64,000 bases of DNA from Solea solea (taxonomy: Eukaryota > Chordata > Actinopteri > Pleuronectiformes > Soleidae): positions 24,883,733 to 24,947,732 of the forward strand of contig NC_081138.1 in the NCBI RefSeq assembly GCF_958295425.1, in the 5' to 3' direction. A program made the position numbers and the translations under genes. This document shows positions 51,645 to 62,019 of this stretch, one piece after another (the stretch's first letter is position 1; every line of letters begins with the position of its first letter). The notes under the pieces were generated by a model that saw only the letters and a program-made list of their open reading frames with translations, was not told where the DNA came from and did no database searches.

Positions 51645-51846
51645 CTGGTTTTAAGGGCTTTTCCGGCTTCCTCCCACAGTCCAAAAACATGCAGGTTTGG
51701 GGATTAGGCAAATTGGACACTTTAAATTGACTGTAAGTGTGATTATGAGAGTGGCTGGGACTGTCTCTATATGTGGCCCTGTGATGGACTGGCAAACTGC
51801 CCAGGGTGTACCTTTTCTTTCGCCCTATGTCAGCTGAGATTGAAAG
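51645..51846 (+). mobile_element. L2-type LINE 3'-tail / derived SINE fragment
   Basis: The segment carries the full run of blocks typical of this fish retroposon tail: CCGGCTTCCTCCCACAGTCC, AAAAACATGCAGG, TAAATTGACTGTAAGTGTGA, GTGGCCCTGTGATGGACTGG, CCAGGGTGTACC and CGCCCTATGTCAGCTGAGAT. It lies directly after an AT-rich microsatellite (51606-51635). It has no coding capacity. Confidence 0.8.
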
Positions 51847-51849
51847 AAG

Positions 51850-53330
51850 GAAAGACAGAAGCACAACCACCTATTGTATGTAGACAATTATTTTTGCATG
51901 TGTACACAGAAACATCTTATACAAGCCTTGTGTCAGTCCTCGTCTGCTGCCTTTGGTGCTCACTTAAGTTTTTTTTTTTTTTCTTTAAATGCATATTCAC
52001 ATACTGAACTTTTGACCAAGGCCCTCTAGTGTGACATTAGAGCTGTGGGGAGGGAGGGAATGGGATCCAGTGGCTTTAACAAGTTCCTGAGAGCTTTGGG
52101 CCTCGTCTAGCGTGCCAGTAGGGTAATTTCACAATGTTGCTAAGGAGCTGTTTAGTGCTTTGAATGTGACTTGGTCCCAGCTCCCTCTCTCATCAAACGC
52201 CTTCCCCAGCTCCCCACCCACCTCTATCTTTGACTCTTGTGTGTTTCCCCCCCCGTTCCCCACACACCTTCTCAGGCAGCTGGCACTGGGGCTATAAGTC
52301 ATCTCCCAGTTCTTGAAGGATGTCTCCCTACTTAGTTAATAAGGGTCCCACTTCACCTGTTCACCATGGGGATGGATATTTAATGAAGTGCCTAACAAGT
52401 GGCTCTACAGATATGCGTCGACTGTCCTCTAGTTGCTCCCTTGCTCAGCCCCCTCTTGCATCTCCTGCTTCACTCCATCCTCAGAGGGAGAGTCTCTGTG
52501 CACTGCCTGCCAGCGTGGGGGAGGATTTCCCCGGCAAACCATTGTTAAGCAGGAAGTAGTGAGGAAGGAGAAAAGGGACTTTCACACACTTGTGTAACTG
52601 GGAGACATGGCGGCAGTGTTACTGTGACAGCCATGCGGTGCTGTGGTCGCTAGGGCAGAACATAGCGGGCAGAGGTCTCACACACTAGGCCCCCTCAGCC
52701 GTCTCCAGAGCAAATGAGCTGCCAGGCCAGACTAATGGAGTCCTAATTGGTGATTAGGAGAGAGGGAAAGGTGAGGGAGTGTCTACTGGCAGTCTGCTGT
52801 TAGCTGGATGAAGCAGCATGCCGCATGTATTCACTGCCTTAGCGAAAGCAAACAGCCCTACTTTTTTACTGCAGATGTGTTACTGTTAACACGTTACAAT
52901 TTCTTTATTGCTGCAAAATGAAGCGATCCACTACAATTTTAATCAATTGATTTAAATATTTTACAGAGTAATAGACCATAAAAACAGTGGTTGCACCTCA
53001 ACATTTCTCTTGAATATACAGTTCACTTTCAACAGTCTGTTACATGTGTGATGCAACTTGTGTTACTGTGTATTTTTGTCATCCGTAGCAAATGAGTTCA
53101 GAGGCGAACAGAGGGGCACTTTTGCAGGGTATCAATCAGTCAAACCTCATCGCAAGAGACAGAACTTTGGTGAACATTATATGATTCAATCTGTGGAAAA
53201 ATGGGCACTTAAGCTCTTATCTCTTACCAATCACCTCTATATGAATATGAAGAAAGGGCCCTTAGGTGTGGCTTGTGTTACACACTTACATTATGATGTG
53301 TGCTGTGGAGGAAAGGAGGAGTAACATCCT
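51850..53330. other. Non-coding stretch, CT-rich in the middle
   Basis: The interval 52100-52560 is richer in C and G than its neighbours and holds a 79-codon frame starting at an ATG with A at -3 (52320-52559), rich in Ser, Pro and Leu, with no recognisable domain. It might be transcribed, but there is no supporting structure. Confidence 0.35.
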
Positions 53331-53339
53331 GACAGAATA

Positions 53340-53740
53340 TCAACTACTGAAACAGGACCCTTTCCCTTTTTGTGAATGACATGGAGGGGCTGAGGGGCTG
53401 AGAGTTGTATGGCGCTGCTTTTGTGAATGGACGAGGCCTCTGGCTGATACTGATTTGGTAGATAGGGTGACGTCTGCTGGGATCCAGAGCCTGGTGGGCT
53501 GAGGAGGACAAGGGCTGTGATGACTGTCTGTCTGCTTCCTGCTACTAATCCACCACATTAGCTGTGTATGTTACCCTATTTATAGCCCGCCCAGGATGTG
53601 AATACACTGTCTAGTTTCACTTTTCATATAGATGGTAATTTCAGTCTTCTTTTGCTCCACATCTTGTCCCTCTTCCTCAGTGAGAGTGTCATGGTGTGGG
53701 GTAGAGCTTTTATGTCTGTGTCTTCTTGGTCTGTTGTGTG
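53340..53740 (-). other. Two speculative exon-like segments, minus strand
   Basis: Around 53640-53730 the minus strand is open in a frame reading PRRHRHKSSTPHHDTLTEEE, behind an acceptor-like TTTCACACAACAG but with only a weak donor. Around 53345-53545 another minus-strand frame of about 65 codons, containing HPIYQISISQRPRP, opens directly after GTAGCAG and ends at a TAG with no donor. Both have protein-like composition; neither has a complete exon signature. Confidence 0.15.
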
Positions 53741-53799
53741 AAAGTTATTTTGACTATTTTTTGAATTGAAGACATCCGTATATGCTGTGAGCTGTATCG

Positions 53800-54700
53800 A
53801 CACTGACACTTGTATGGCCAAAAATTGTGGCCATATTGTGGACACCTTTTTGTGTAATCACAGTACGAAAGATATAGTGAAACAAGTGCTCTACCAAACT
53901 CTGGTCTTACTGTAATTGTTAGGTGTTTTTGGAATATTTGATTTCCTTACATTGTAAACTATCTGTAAAATGTTTGCAAAAAAACTTGATAAAAAAATAT
54001 ACAATGGACTCAACATAATATAGTGTTCTCAACAAAAACGGATGACTTTGCATACTGGAGATGGTATTTTACATTGTGTTGCACCATACTGAACTATAAT
54101 TAACACTTAACCACACTTTCTGTCTGTCTCTTTCTCAAGCCTTCTGCATGGAAATGAAGAATGAGCTGTGCTGTAGCCAGTTTTGTATCTCTCATTACCC
54201 TCACTAACGGATGTGAATGAAAAACATTTGTTATGTGGACCTTTCATAGTTGTTGGTGTGTGTTGGTGCAATATAAATGTATATAATTGTACAGTGAATG
54301 GTAGCCTGTGATGGCATAATTAAGCTTTACATAATATGGTTTTGATTCAAAGCAGGCCATAGTACACATATTCATGCTTCCAACCTCAAAAGTGAAACAC
54401 ACTAATGATGAAACTATTGCTCATTTATGGGTTGATATCAATGTACAGGCTTAAAATAATCACAACCAAAGAAATATATGAAACAACCCTTAATTTACAA
54501 ACATTAACTTTTAGATTTTTTTTTTAGATTTCAACTACTTCTAAGTTTTCAGTTTACATAGTCCAGCTAAAGATCAATGTCAGTATCATTGAATGCCACC
54601 TTGATCCCTATTGCATGTTGAGGTTTTATTTGGAAAAACTCAAAGAAAACCCAGGAACAGACTTAAATGTGGGGGCCTTTAAAACTCCTATACCTGCTAA
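53800..54700. other. Non-coding stretch, possible transposon terminus
   Basis: GTATGGCCAAAAATTGTGGCC and TTGTGGACACC (53813-53848) resemble a Tc1-like transposon end found in fish, but no opposite end was located. The rest is AT-rich without features. Confidence 0.3.
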
Positions 54701-54754
54701 GTTGGCCTTGAACTGTGGGTGTGGAGGAAGACTGCCTTTGTGGCAGTTCTAGGG

Positions 54755-55420
54755 ATGCCAAATAGCAGGGTAACTAATGTATGTTCTAGCTGGCTATTTA
54801 CTCAGCTTTTATTTTATGGTCCTCCTCCTTTCTGTTGGCACGGCTTCCCTTTTTTACACTTCCATCGTGGAGCAGCTCTTCTTCCTGCATCTGTGGCAGA
54901 TCAATTGAAAACTTCTAAAGGAACTCCAGGGCGTGTGGGTAAACGTTATAGGTCCCCACCCCCAGCCCTGAGGTGCAGTCAGAACACTCTTCATTTTGTG
55001 TTCCACTTACTTAAAACCAGGGTGGGTAAGCAGCTTTTTCTCAGATGGGTGCACAGGTACGAGAGCTTACAGACATCACACGTGTCTATGTGCAGAAGGA
55101 AAAAGCCAGCGGTTTCATTTTCTAATATTGACATGGGTGTCCCTGTTCAATCTTGTTACGAGGATTATTGTCTATTGAGATCCCATTTCATTAGGCTAAA
55201 ACACACACCTCAGGGTGCTCTGTGGAGTTTCGGCAGGGGCCCCAGCCTTGTCTTTGCTCAGCTGAACAGAAGGTGGGCTCCCCTAAGTAATGTTACTCAG
55301 GATTACTGTGCGTCCAAGTCAATACCTAACATAAACGTCATATGTATCTATTGCATGAGACGTATACCTTGCAAGAGGAGGGGTGAGGGGATTCAAGTTA
55401 ATGCCCAGTGGCTGCAGTAA
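54755..55420 (+). other. Longest open reading frame in the window (221 codons from ATG)
   Basis: The frame is open from 54701 (after a TAA at 54698) to the stop at 55418-55420, with its first ATG at 54755. The product is basic, with Cys and Trp scattered throughout. No signal peptide, membrane segment, repeat or catalytic motif stands out, and it resembles no family I know. The region is less AT-rich than its flanks, which lengthens open frames by chance. The ATG has no strong Kozak context and I see no promoter or polyadenylation structure. Possibilities are an exon, a decayed retroposon frame, part of a long non-coding RNA, or chance. Confidence 0.25.
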
Positions 55421-55429
55421 CGTGGTCGG

Positions 55430-56000
55430 ATATCCTGCTAACTGCTCTATAGAAATGCCTGCTCTTGAATTATTTCCAAATGCATATGAGAAGCCAAACC
55501 ACCACCCTCTCCATGGCCCCACTCCAGATTACGTATTGATTCTTGATATGAAAAGCTCATTACATAAACAGAAACAGCAACACAAAAAAGCCAGTGAACC
55601 TTTGCATAAATCCTTTAATTGAATTTCCAGTGCTGGTGGTTGGAGGTTCTCTTTTTAATTGAATCCATTGCTGCTGTTGTGATTTGCATGCACGGCAGTG
55701 GGTCCTGTCCCAGATAAAGTGCCATTGATCCTTATTAAAGCTCACCTCTGGCCGTGTTGTAGACTAACAGGGAAAATTAAATGTGTTCATGGTGCATATA
55801 CTTACTGCCTGCAAGGCAGGGCTGTGAAAACAAGCACAGAGGAGAAGAATAGGAGATGGGAGAAATGAAAATATCATCAGATTCATTTTCTAAATTACCT
55901 TGGCTTTAGTCATTTTTATCAAAGCCGTCTCACATAAGGTCATTTTTGGTGTTATAACTGGCTTAAGAAAAGCAAGTAACTTTATGTTTGTGTTTGGTTG
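55430..56000. other. Non-coding stretch, no gene seen
   Basis: AT-rich sequence without recognisable repeats or open frames of interest. Confidence 0.4.
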
Positions 56001-56001
56001 C

Positions 56002-56045
56002 AGATCAGATATACAAAGATCTGATCTACAGATCATGAGATCTGT
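56002..56045. repeat. Two adjacent perfect GATC-rich hairpins
   Basis: AGATCAGAT (56002-56010) pairs perfectly with ATCTGATCT (56019-56027) across an 8-base loop. Immediately after, ACAGATC (56028-56034) pairs perfectly with GATCTGT (56039-56045) across ATGA. Five GATC tetramers fall within 44 bases. No function can be assigned. Confidence 0.8.
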
Positions 56046-56081
56046 CTTAGCTTTTTAAGAGATGTATTCTTCTGTTTTCTG

Positions 56082-56157
56082 TCCAGGGTGTACCCTGCCT
56101 TTCGTCTTGTCAGCTGAGATTGGCACCAGCGCCCCCCACGACCCTCATGTGGAGGAT

Positions 56158-56200
<43 letters not shown>

Positions 56201-56215
56201 AAGATGACTGAGTGA
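56082..56215 (+). mobile_element. L2-type retroposon tail with internal (CAG)12
   Basis: GTCCAGGGTGTACCCTGCCTT, GTCAGCTGAGATTGGC, CCAGCGCCCCCCACGACCC and TGTGGAGGATAAAGC are the terminal blocks of the same fish L2-type tail seen at 51,645. The tail normally continues AAGCGGTAGAAGATGAATGA. Here the GCGGTAGAAG position is replaced by the CAG array followed by TAGAAGATGACTGAGTGAG. Confidence 0.75.
56162..56197. repeat. Microsatellite (CAG)12
   Basis: Thirty-six bases of uninterrupted CAG, embedded in the end of the L2-type tail. It is not in a recognisable coding frame. Confidence 0.97.
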
Positions 56216-56576
56216 GTGTCAGACTGATCTAATGTTGATGTTTGTGTGTGATATCAGTGTTTCCCTCCCCACATGTGCATGCTTTGTCTCTTCACCTATA
56301 TGCACAGGTGCGGACTGACTTTGAATTCAATCAGGGTTTGTTTTTGTGTCCTTAAGATATAACAAAACCTGTGAGGGTCATTTTCATTATGACTTGAAAT
56401 GTCTGTGCACTCCAGTGCCCTTTCATACCACACTTGATAATTAAAAATAACAAAAACACCTGGCAATGGCTATAATAGATGCCATTTCATGTCATTCCAC
56501 TACTGTTGCAATTCATGCACACCCCTTTGTCGATGCCGTTTCAAGACCTGTAGTCTATGAGAAGAGAATAAATAGC

Positions 56577-56631
<55 letters not shown>

Positions 56632-56632
56632 T
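56577..56632. repeat. Microsatellite (TTAT)14
   Basis: Fifty-six bases of perfect tetranucleotide repeat. The Phe-Ile-Tyr-Leu periodic open frame over it is an artefact. Confidence 0.97.
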
Positions 56633-56727
56633 TAACCTGTCCTGTACAGCAACTTAGGCATGCAGCATAATTGACTGGATGGCTTGTGGTGTTGGACAGA
56701 ATTTCTCTGTATGGGAAGAGTCTGTCA

Positions 56728-56799
56728 TCCCTGGTGGTCTAGTGGTAAGGATTCGGCGCTCTCCCCGCCGCACCGCAGGTTAGGTTCCCGGTCTGGGAA
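56728..56799 (+). pseudogene. tRNA-Glu(CUC)-like pseudogene
   Basis: The 72-base segment follows the vertebrate tRNA-Glu(CUC) sequence closely: acceptor TCCCTGG, D-arm GTCTAGTGGTAAGGAT, anticodon stem CGGCG/CGCCG with loop CTCTCCC (anticodon CTC), and ending TCTGGGA plus A. It is damaged. Acceptor pair 5-68 is T-T, the base after the anticodon is C instead of A, and the T-arm is GCAGG-TTAGGTT-CCCGG, which loses the invariant TTC and two stem pairs, so box B is destroyed. It is unlikely to be transcribed into a working tRNA. It lies 8-10 bases upstream of a V-SINE head, so it could be a retroposed tRNA or the first half of a compound SINE. Confidence 0.8.
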
Positions 56800-56807
56800 C
56801 ATACTTT

Positions 56808-57015
56808 GGTTGCCCATGGTCCAGTGGAAAGGGAACTTCGCTTGTAACCAAAGGGTTTGGGTCTCCACCAGGTCAAAAAATGGCTGGGGTACCCCTGAGC
56901 AATGTACCCAATCCCCATTGCTCCCCAGGCGCTGCTCAGTGGCTAATATCTTTGTATGGTGATTATATAAGGAAGGTTTCTAGTAGAGGATGGGTTAAAT
57001 GCAGAGAAGGAGGAG
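56808..57015 (+). mobile_element. V-SINE-type tRNA-derived retroposon
   Basis: A decayed tRNA head (CATGGTCCAGTGGAAAGGG, then CTTCGCTTGTAACC, then AAGGGTTTGGGTCT) is followed by the conserved fish SINE core GGGTACCCCTGAGCAATGTAC, CCCATTGCTCCCCAGGCGCT and the 3' block GGGTTAAATGCAGAG. The order and wording match the V-SINE-like elements abundant in teleosts. There are small deletions relative to that pattern. Confidence 0.8.
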
Positions 57016-57019
57016 GACT

Positions 57020-59190
57020 GATGAAGGACTAGCTAAAGCATGCTGTTTGTTAAAGCCAATTTTTAAAATTAATACCAATTATTCAACTGATCAGTTACCA
57101 AGTCTACACTTGTCTGCAGTGTAAATCCAAATGCACTTCAAATACTTTCTCATTAAAAATGGGCTATGTCATTACAGTGGGTTAACTGTAACCCTAACAC
57201 AAGGCGAAGATAAAGCCGACAAACCAAATACATCCAAACTACCTTAATGTTAATCTTCAAGGTCTGTCCATCCAAACACATTTATCAAATGTGAACACAT
57301 GCAAGAGGCACAGTGCCTCCTCTCCCACGGGCCAAGTGCTAATCTCCATGCCGTGTAATGTCCACTCAGCAATAATGTTTAACTGTATTGACTTGAATGT
57401 TGTCCTTCCTATGGGCTTCTGCTTCTTTTATGGGTGTGTGTGTGTGTGTGTGTGTGTGTTGGGGGGGCAGTGTATTTTATTTTTTTATTTTATTTTTTTA
57501 GTTGATGCATTTTGACAAAGAGCTTAAGTATTTTGGGCATGTTGAAGTGTGATGGAAAACTGTTTTGTCTGTCAAATGCACATAGGCAGGCTGTCTGTAA
57601 TGCTATTGCTGTGGGGACACAAACAGATTTGCATAATACCCTTTGCAGCTGCACTTGATGTCAGGCTGACTATGATGATATATAATATATATTAGTATTA
57701 TATAAAATAATACTGTGTATCACAAGCATACAGCATGTCTACCTGCTAATGGCCCGCCATCCAGTGGTTTTTAGAGTTGTGGAATGTTCAGGTAATCAAG
57801 TAAAACAACAAAGACACATGTATTAGCCTTTGTACAATAATTATTACAAGCTAATACTACACCTGGCCTGAAGTCAAATTCATGATAGCAAGGCTGCAAT
57901 GACAACACGTAAAGTGTGGCTAATGTAAGTGCTTTACCTCCAGGTTTACGTTTGTTTGTTTCTTTTTTGCATATACTGATTTGATTCATTGATTTGGTAA
58001 TTTATCTTTTTCAGGTCAAAATCTAGCAAATTGAGGGTAAACGAAGAAAAAAATGTAATGGTGTGTTCACACCAAATGCACATTTTGTATAAAGTCAATG
58101 CGAAGATGCAAATATATGTGATGTTTGTCACATATTTGCAGATTTTACTCCTCCTGAGTGATGTGATGCAAAAATGTGAAATTAGGGTAATTGGCTTTAC
58201 TCAGTAAAGATGGCACAAAGTAGTCTCTCTGCGTGTCATTCTTCACAATGAATGCACACCTTGTTTGGTCCACAAACATCCTTTTGCTTCAGTTTCCTTC
58301 TCATTGACGTAATTTATCGTTGTTTTCTACCTTTGCTTCTCTTCTATAAGACCATCTTCCTGTTGTATTTTCCTCATTTTATATTTTAAATGAATTAATG
58401 GCTATGATCATTGAATCTTGAATCTGCGTTTTCAGCATATTAAATGTGAATTTTCTTTAGGTTTCCTTGCTCCATATTTAACTAGCAAATTCCTGAAGAA
58501 ATTGCAATGGGATTGCTGCCTTCTGCCCGAGCTGAGACCAATGTGGTGTGCTCCACTGAATAGGCATGAATGAGAAGAAGTAAATGAGCTGAAAATTTGA
58601 TGTCACTCTGTTTGTTTACCTGTGTGCAGTCTATTCTGCTGATCTTAATCAGCTGTGTGTGGCACCTGCAGTTAGTGGTCACAATAGTGATGGCACCTCC
58701 TGCAAGAGCAGGTCTATTTAAAAATTCAGCGAGACCTCCAAAGACACACCTTCCAAAGTAGTCATTGTGAAGCAAAGACTGTGGTTCATATTGCTGAAAT
58801 GTCTTTACCGTGAGTGTTACAAGGCTTGGCCGAAAACCCTGATATAGGTTTTGTGAAGATAGAGTTAAAAATGGCCTTGAAACTGGCATTTTTTTAAATT
58901 GGGAACGTTAGTGTTTTTGCCCTAAATGGAAGAGGTCAGTTTATATTGTGCTCTGTGGAGAAGTTGGTTGGTGGTACTCTCACTCAGAGAGCCCAATTCA
59001 AATTCTGTTAGTCCCTGTGCTTTGGTAATCACATTGTATCAAACCAGACAAACCTGTCTACGTTGTGGGATAAAATTAAGTATGAAGTGTGAAATTTGTG
59101 AACTGGAGACCAAGTTGAAGTGAAGTTGGAGAGAGTTAATAACCTCTCTCCACTTTAGTGTGTGATGCCATCCACGGCAATACACACTAA
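57020..59190. other. Non-coding stretch with (GT)13 and AT-rich tract
   Basis: (GT)13 lies at 57434-57459, followed by seven G; an AT-rich tract follows near 57676-57715. At 58060-58140 TGGTGTGTTCACACCAAATGC and AAAGTCAATGCGAAGATGC resemble a fish transposon terminus. A 135-codon minus-strand frame at 58482-58889 is not recognised and has no exon structure. Confidence 0.4.
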
Positions 59191-59221
59191 TGTGAAATAC
59201 TGGAATATTCTGAAAATATAT

Positions 59222-59330
59222 ACAATGATCAACATTTTCTGACATTTTGTGGAACAAACAAGTACTCGATTAATTGAGAAAATAATTAAAACATTAATCG
59301 ATTATGAAAATAATAATTATTTGTCGCAGT
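59222..59330. mobile_element. Fragment of the ATCGATTAATCG-type element
   Basis: ATGATCAACATTTTCTGAC, GGAACAAACAAGTACTCG, ATTAATTGAGAAAATAATTA, ATTAATCGATTATGAAAATA and TTGTCGCAG align in order with the right-hand end of the element at 14330-14659 (GATCAACATTTTTTGATCG through GATTATGAAAATAATCG). Only one end is preserved. Confidence 0.6.
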
Positions 59331-59439
59331 AATTGAATGCATCTTGTATATATCTTTATTTATTTAAACTTTCATGCTCACAACTACAAATGTGATGTGC
59401 CACCTCATTATTTCATCACCCCCCACTTGATACAAAGTG

Positions 59440-59680
59440 GCAGCAGTTGGCTGATAGAATAAGAGAAATAAGGCATGGCTAATGGAGGCAAATAGTGGAA
59501 GCATGTTCCATCAGAAGTGATTATGACTAATTAAGCTGTTTTCACAGCTGGCTGCCTTGCTTTAATATGCATGCTTTGCTTGCATCATATAAACCACTCA
59601 GACTCGAGGCAAGAAAGCGTTTGGAGATCTGCTTGTGTCACAGAACACTGATTAAATGGATTAACACTAATCACAACAGA
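59440..59680. promoter_or_regulatory. Candidate conserved non-coding element (speculative)
   Basis: The segment lacks simple repeats and transposon signatures. It is dense in developmental transcription-factor-type sites: ACTAATTAAGC and TTAATTATT (homeodomain type), ATATGCATGC (octamer-like) and CACAGCTGGC (E-box). Such density is typical of, but not proof of, enhancers in gene deserts; AT-rich DNA yields these motifs often by chance. Confidence 0.2.
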
Positions 59681-59689
59681 TGACGATGT

Positions 59690-61660
59690 GTTAATTATTT
59701 CCCTTTTCAAACAAAAAGGAGGTGAGATTCGAGCAAAGAGTAAAAAACTAAAAGCATACACGACGAGCGTGAATGCGCCTGTGCTGTGTGGTCTTCGGGC
59801 TGTCTCTCCTTCCCCGCCTGCGCCTGTGTCTGTGGCTAGTGTTGAGTGACCCTCCTCTGGCTCTGAAGCCGGCTCGTCCCTCTCTAACAGATGACTGATT
59901 GTGCTTGTCTACTTTGTGTGGCCCTGCGCAGCCCGGCAGCACATCAAAGAACACCCAGGCTTCCGGGGAGAGCGACTGTTACTCGGTGGGGCTCCAGGAC
60001 GGTGGGGCTCTGATGTTTTTCTTTCATACAAAAGCAGTTAGCAGCCCATAATCCCGCTCTCCGAGTGGAGAAAATGCCCACCAACTCTCACGCTGGCACT
60101 GTCATACAACTCTTCCCACACACCCAAGCTGGCAACAGAGAGGATCTAAGTGTGTGAGGTGACAGCACATAAATTGAGCGAGAGTGTTTTCACCAGACAA
60201 TTGTCAGTTGTATTATATTGGTTGCCTGAGTTATCTATAGAGATGCTAATAATATCCTAATAATTCTCCTAACGATCCAAAAATCTTTGTCTGACTGATC
60301 TTTGAGGCTGCGTTTTTCTTTCTTTCAGTGTGCATGAGGAGCCAATCGATTGATCACTTTTGTGGATGTGAATCTGGAGATGAAAAAAAAAAACATGTTA
60401 GCCTCCTATACAGCCCTGTGTAGGTTGTTTCTTTCCCATGGTGAATTGTCTTGTACACCTCTGCCAACTGGGCATGAGATGTTTTAAGGATCCCTGCGCT
60501 ATGGGAATTAGTTGATGCCTGTCTTGGAATTACAAATCTGTTCTACTCTTAGTTCTACTACTTATTTTGTCCTGTAGTCAGGAGATCAGAGCCGCTCACT
60601 TTTAAATTTAGAAAAAGGTTACATTTAAATAAAAACTTGAGCTAATAGCTTTGCTTGGGTATATATCATAAAGACTTTTGACTGCATTACACAGCTTCTC
60701 TCAAGGCTTTCAAAATGGCACTAAAACCCTCAAAATACCTCTCTCAGTATTTGAAAATGAAGTCAAACTAAAAACTTTCATGAGCATTGTCAAGAGAGTG
60801 TGCTGTCATTGCTTATTGGGGGATTATTCTTCAAGAGGTTTGTCAAACTGAAAATCCTTGCCGTTTTCTCATTTAAAGTTGAGCTGTTGTTGCCATTTCA
60901 ATCTGTTATTGCTTTGTCGTGTTGCTGACCCCCCCCGCCCCCATCTGCAAGTGTTCTCTAGGTGATCGTTTAACTGCTGAGGGTTAGTTAGGAGTGGTTT
61001 TAATGGTACTTAACATTCATAATGTTGCAATATTGCAATATGGTGTTGGGTGTAAGGTTACATGAGGCCGTATGAGGTAAACCACACAGCACAAAACAGC
61101 AACGTGTATATAAAAATGCACTCGTATCTGTGTATTGTGATTAAAGCATTATCTTATGAGTACAAATGCAAATTAACTGCTTTAGTTTTAATAGTCAAGT
61201 ACATTTATATTTAATATAAATCTTGATGGATCACAATGATCCCATCTGTAGCTGAAGCAAGCGTACACATACAATTATCCGGCAGACTTTACAGGTAAAA
61301 GTGCAGAAATTGCAGTAACATTGTATGTTAATTGTCTTCCTGTTGTGCTACGAGAAAATTATTTACAGTAGACCTTGATTTATATATTTGCAATGTATAA
61401 TTGTTACCAGTGTATAGCTACAGAAAAACCTGATGTCAATGAATGAAGCAAATATTGAAATAAATAATGAAATAAACAAAGTAATTGTTTCATTTAAGAA
61501 ACTCTCTTACAAACTACATATATTTGATATGGTTCTACTAGTGTTTAATAATAATAATCATTTTTAAAATCACTATGTGCAGTTTCTATGATATTATAAT
61601 GAAACCTCTTGACAATCTGAATCCTCTTCAGCTGTCTTGCATCCACTTCATTTTTCCCCC
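59690..61660. other. Non-coding stretch, GC-richer at its left end
   Basis: 59755-60030 is GC-richer, with several CpGs, and includes an arginine-rich minus-strand frame (59748-59954) that looks like a composition artefact. The remainder is AT-rich without features. No gene was recognised. Confidence 0.35.
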
Positions 61661-61664
61661 CCCT

Positions 61665-61880
61665 AAGTGGCGTGCGTTTGATTTGCTGTGACGGTACCAC
61701 AGACGTACGTACAGTGTGTAGGACATCTTCTTCACCCCGAAACAGCAGCCGAGAAGTGTAGCTGTCATATTAAAGCTCTGTGCTCACTCACTTAGCTCGC
61801 CACACTCTCCGGGGCGCCCCTGTTTGTCTACACCGCTGTTCCGGTTCAGTAGAGAGCGCAACAGGGAGACGAGAGGTTCA
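61665..61880. promoter_or_regulatory. CpG-bearing segment beside a (CA)n array
   Basis: CpGs cluster here in an otherwise CpG-poor window: GTGGCGTGCG, GACGTACGTAC, CAGCCGAG, CTCCGGGGCGCCCC, CCGCTGTTCCGG and AGAGCGCAAC. A small CpG-rich segment may mark a promoter or distal element. No TATA box, initiator or first exon could be identified, so this is only a place to look. Confidence 0.2.
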
Positions 61881-61940
61881 ATGTGCCTTCCTGTCAAGAA
61901 CTCCTTCACTGATCCTGTAAACCATCCCTATTCTCGCACG

Positions 61941-61944
<4 letters not shown>

Positions 61945-62014
<70 letters not shown>
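61945..62014. repeat. Microsatellite (CA)35
   Basis: Seventy bases of perfect CA, preceded by GCACGCACG and followed by CGCGCG, giving about 85 bases of alternating purine-pyrimidine sequence. Such tracts can adopt Z-DNA. Cys-Val open frames over it are artefacts. Confidence 0.97.
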
Positions 62015-62017
<3 letters not shown>

Positions 62018-62019
62018 GC

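Noticed and set aside
56728..56799. Functional tRNA-Glu gene
   Set aside because: The T-loop lacks the invariant TTC, two T-stem pairs and one acceptor pair are broken, and box B is lost.
58482..58889. 135-codon minus-strand open frame
   Set aside because: Internal peptide looked protein-like but no splice sites, start context or family resemblance could be supported.
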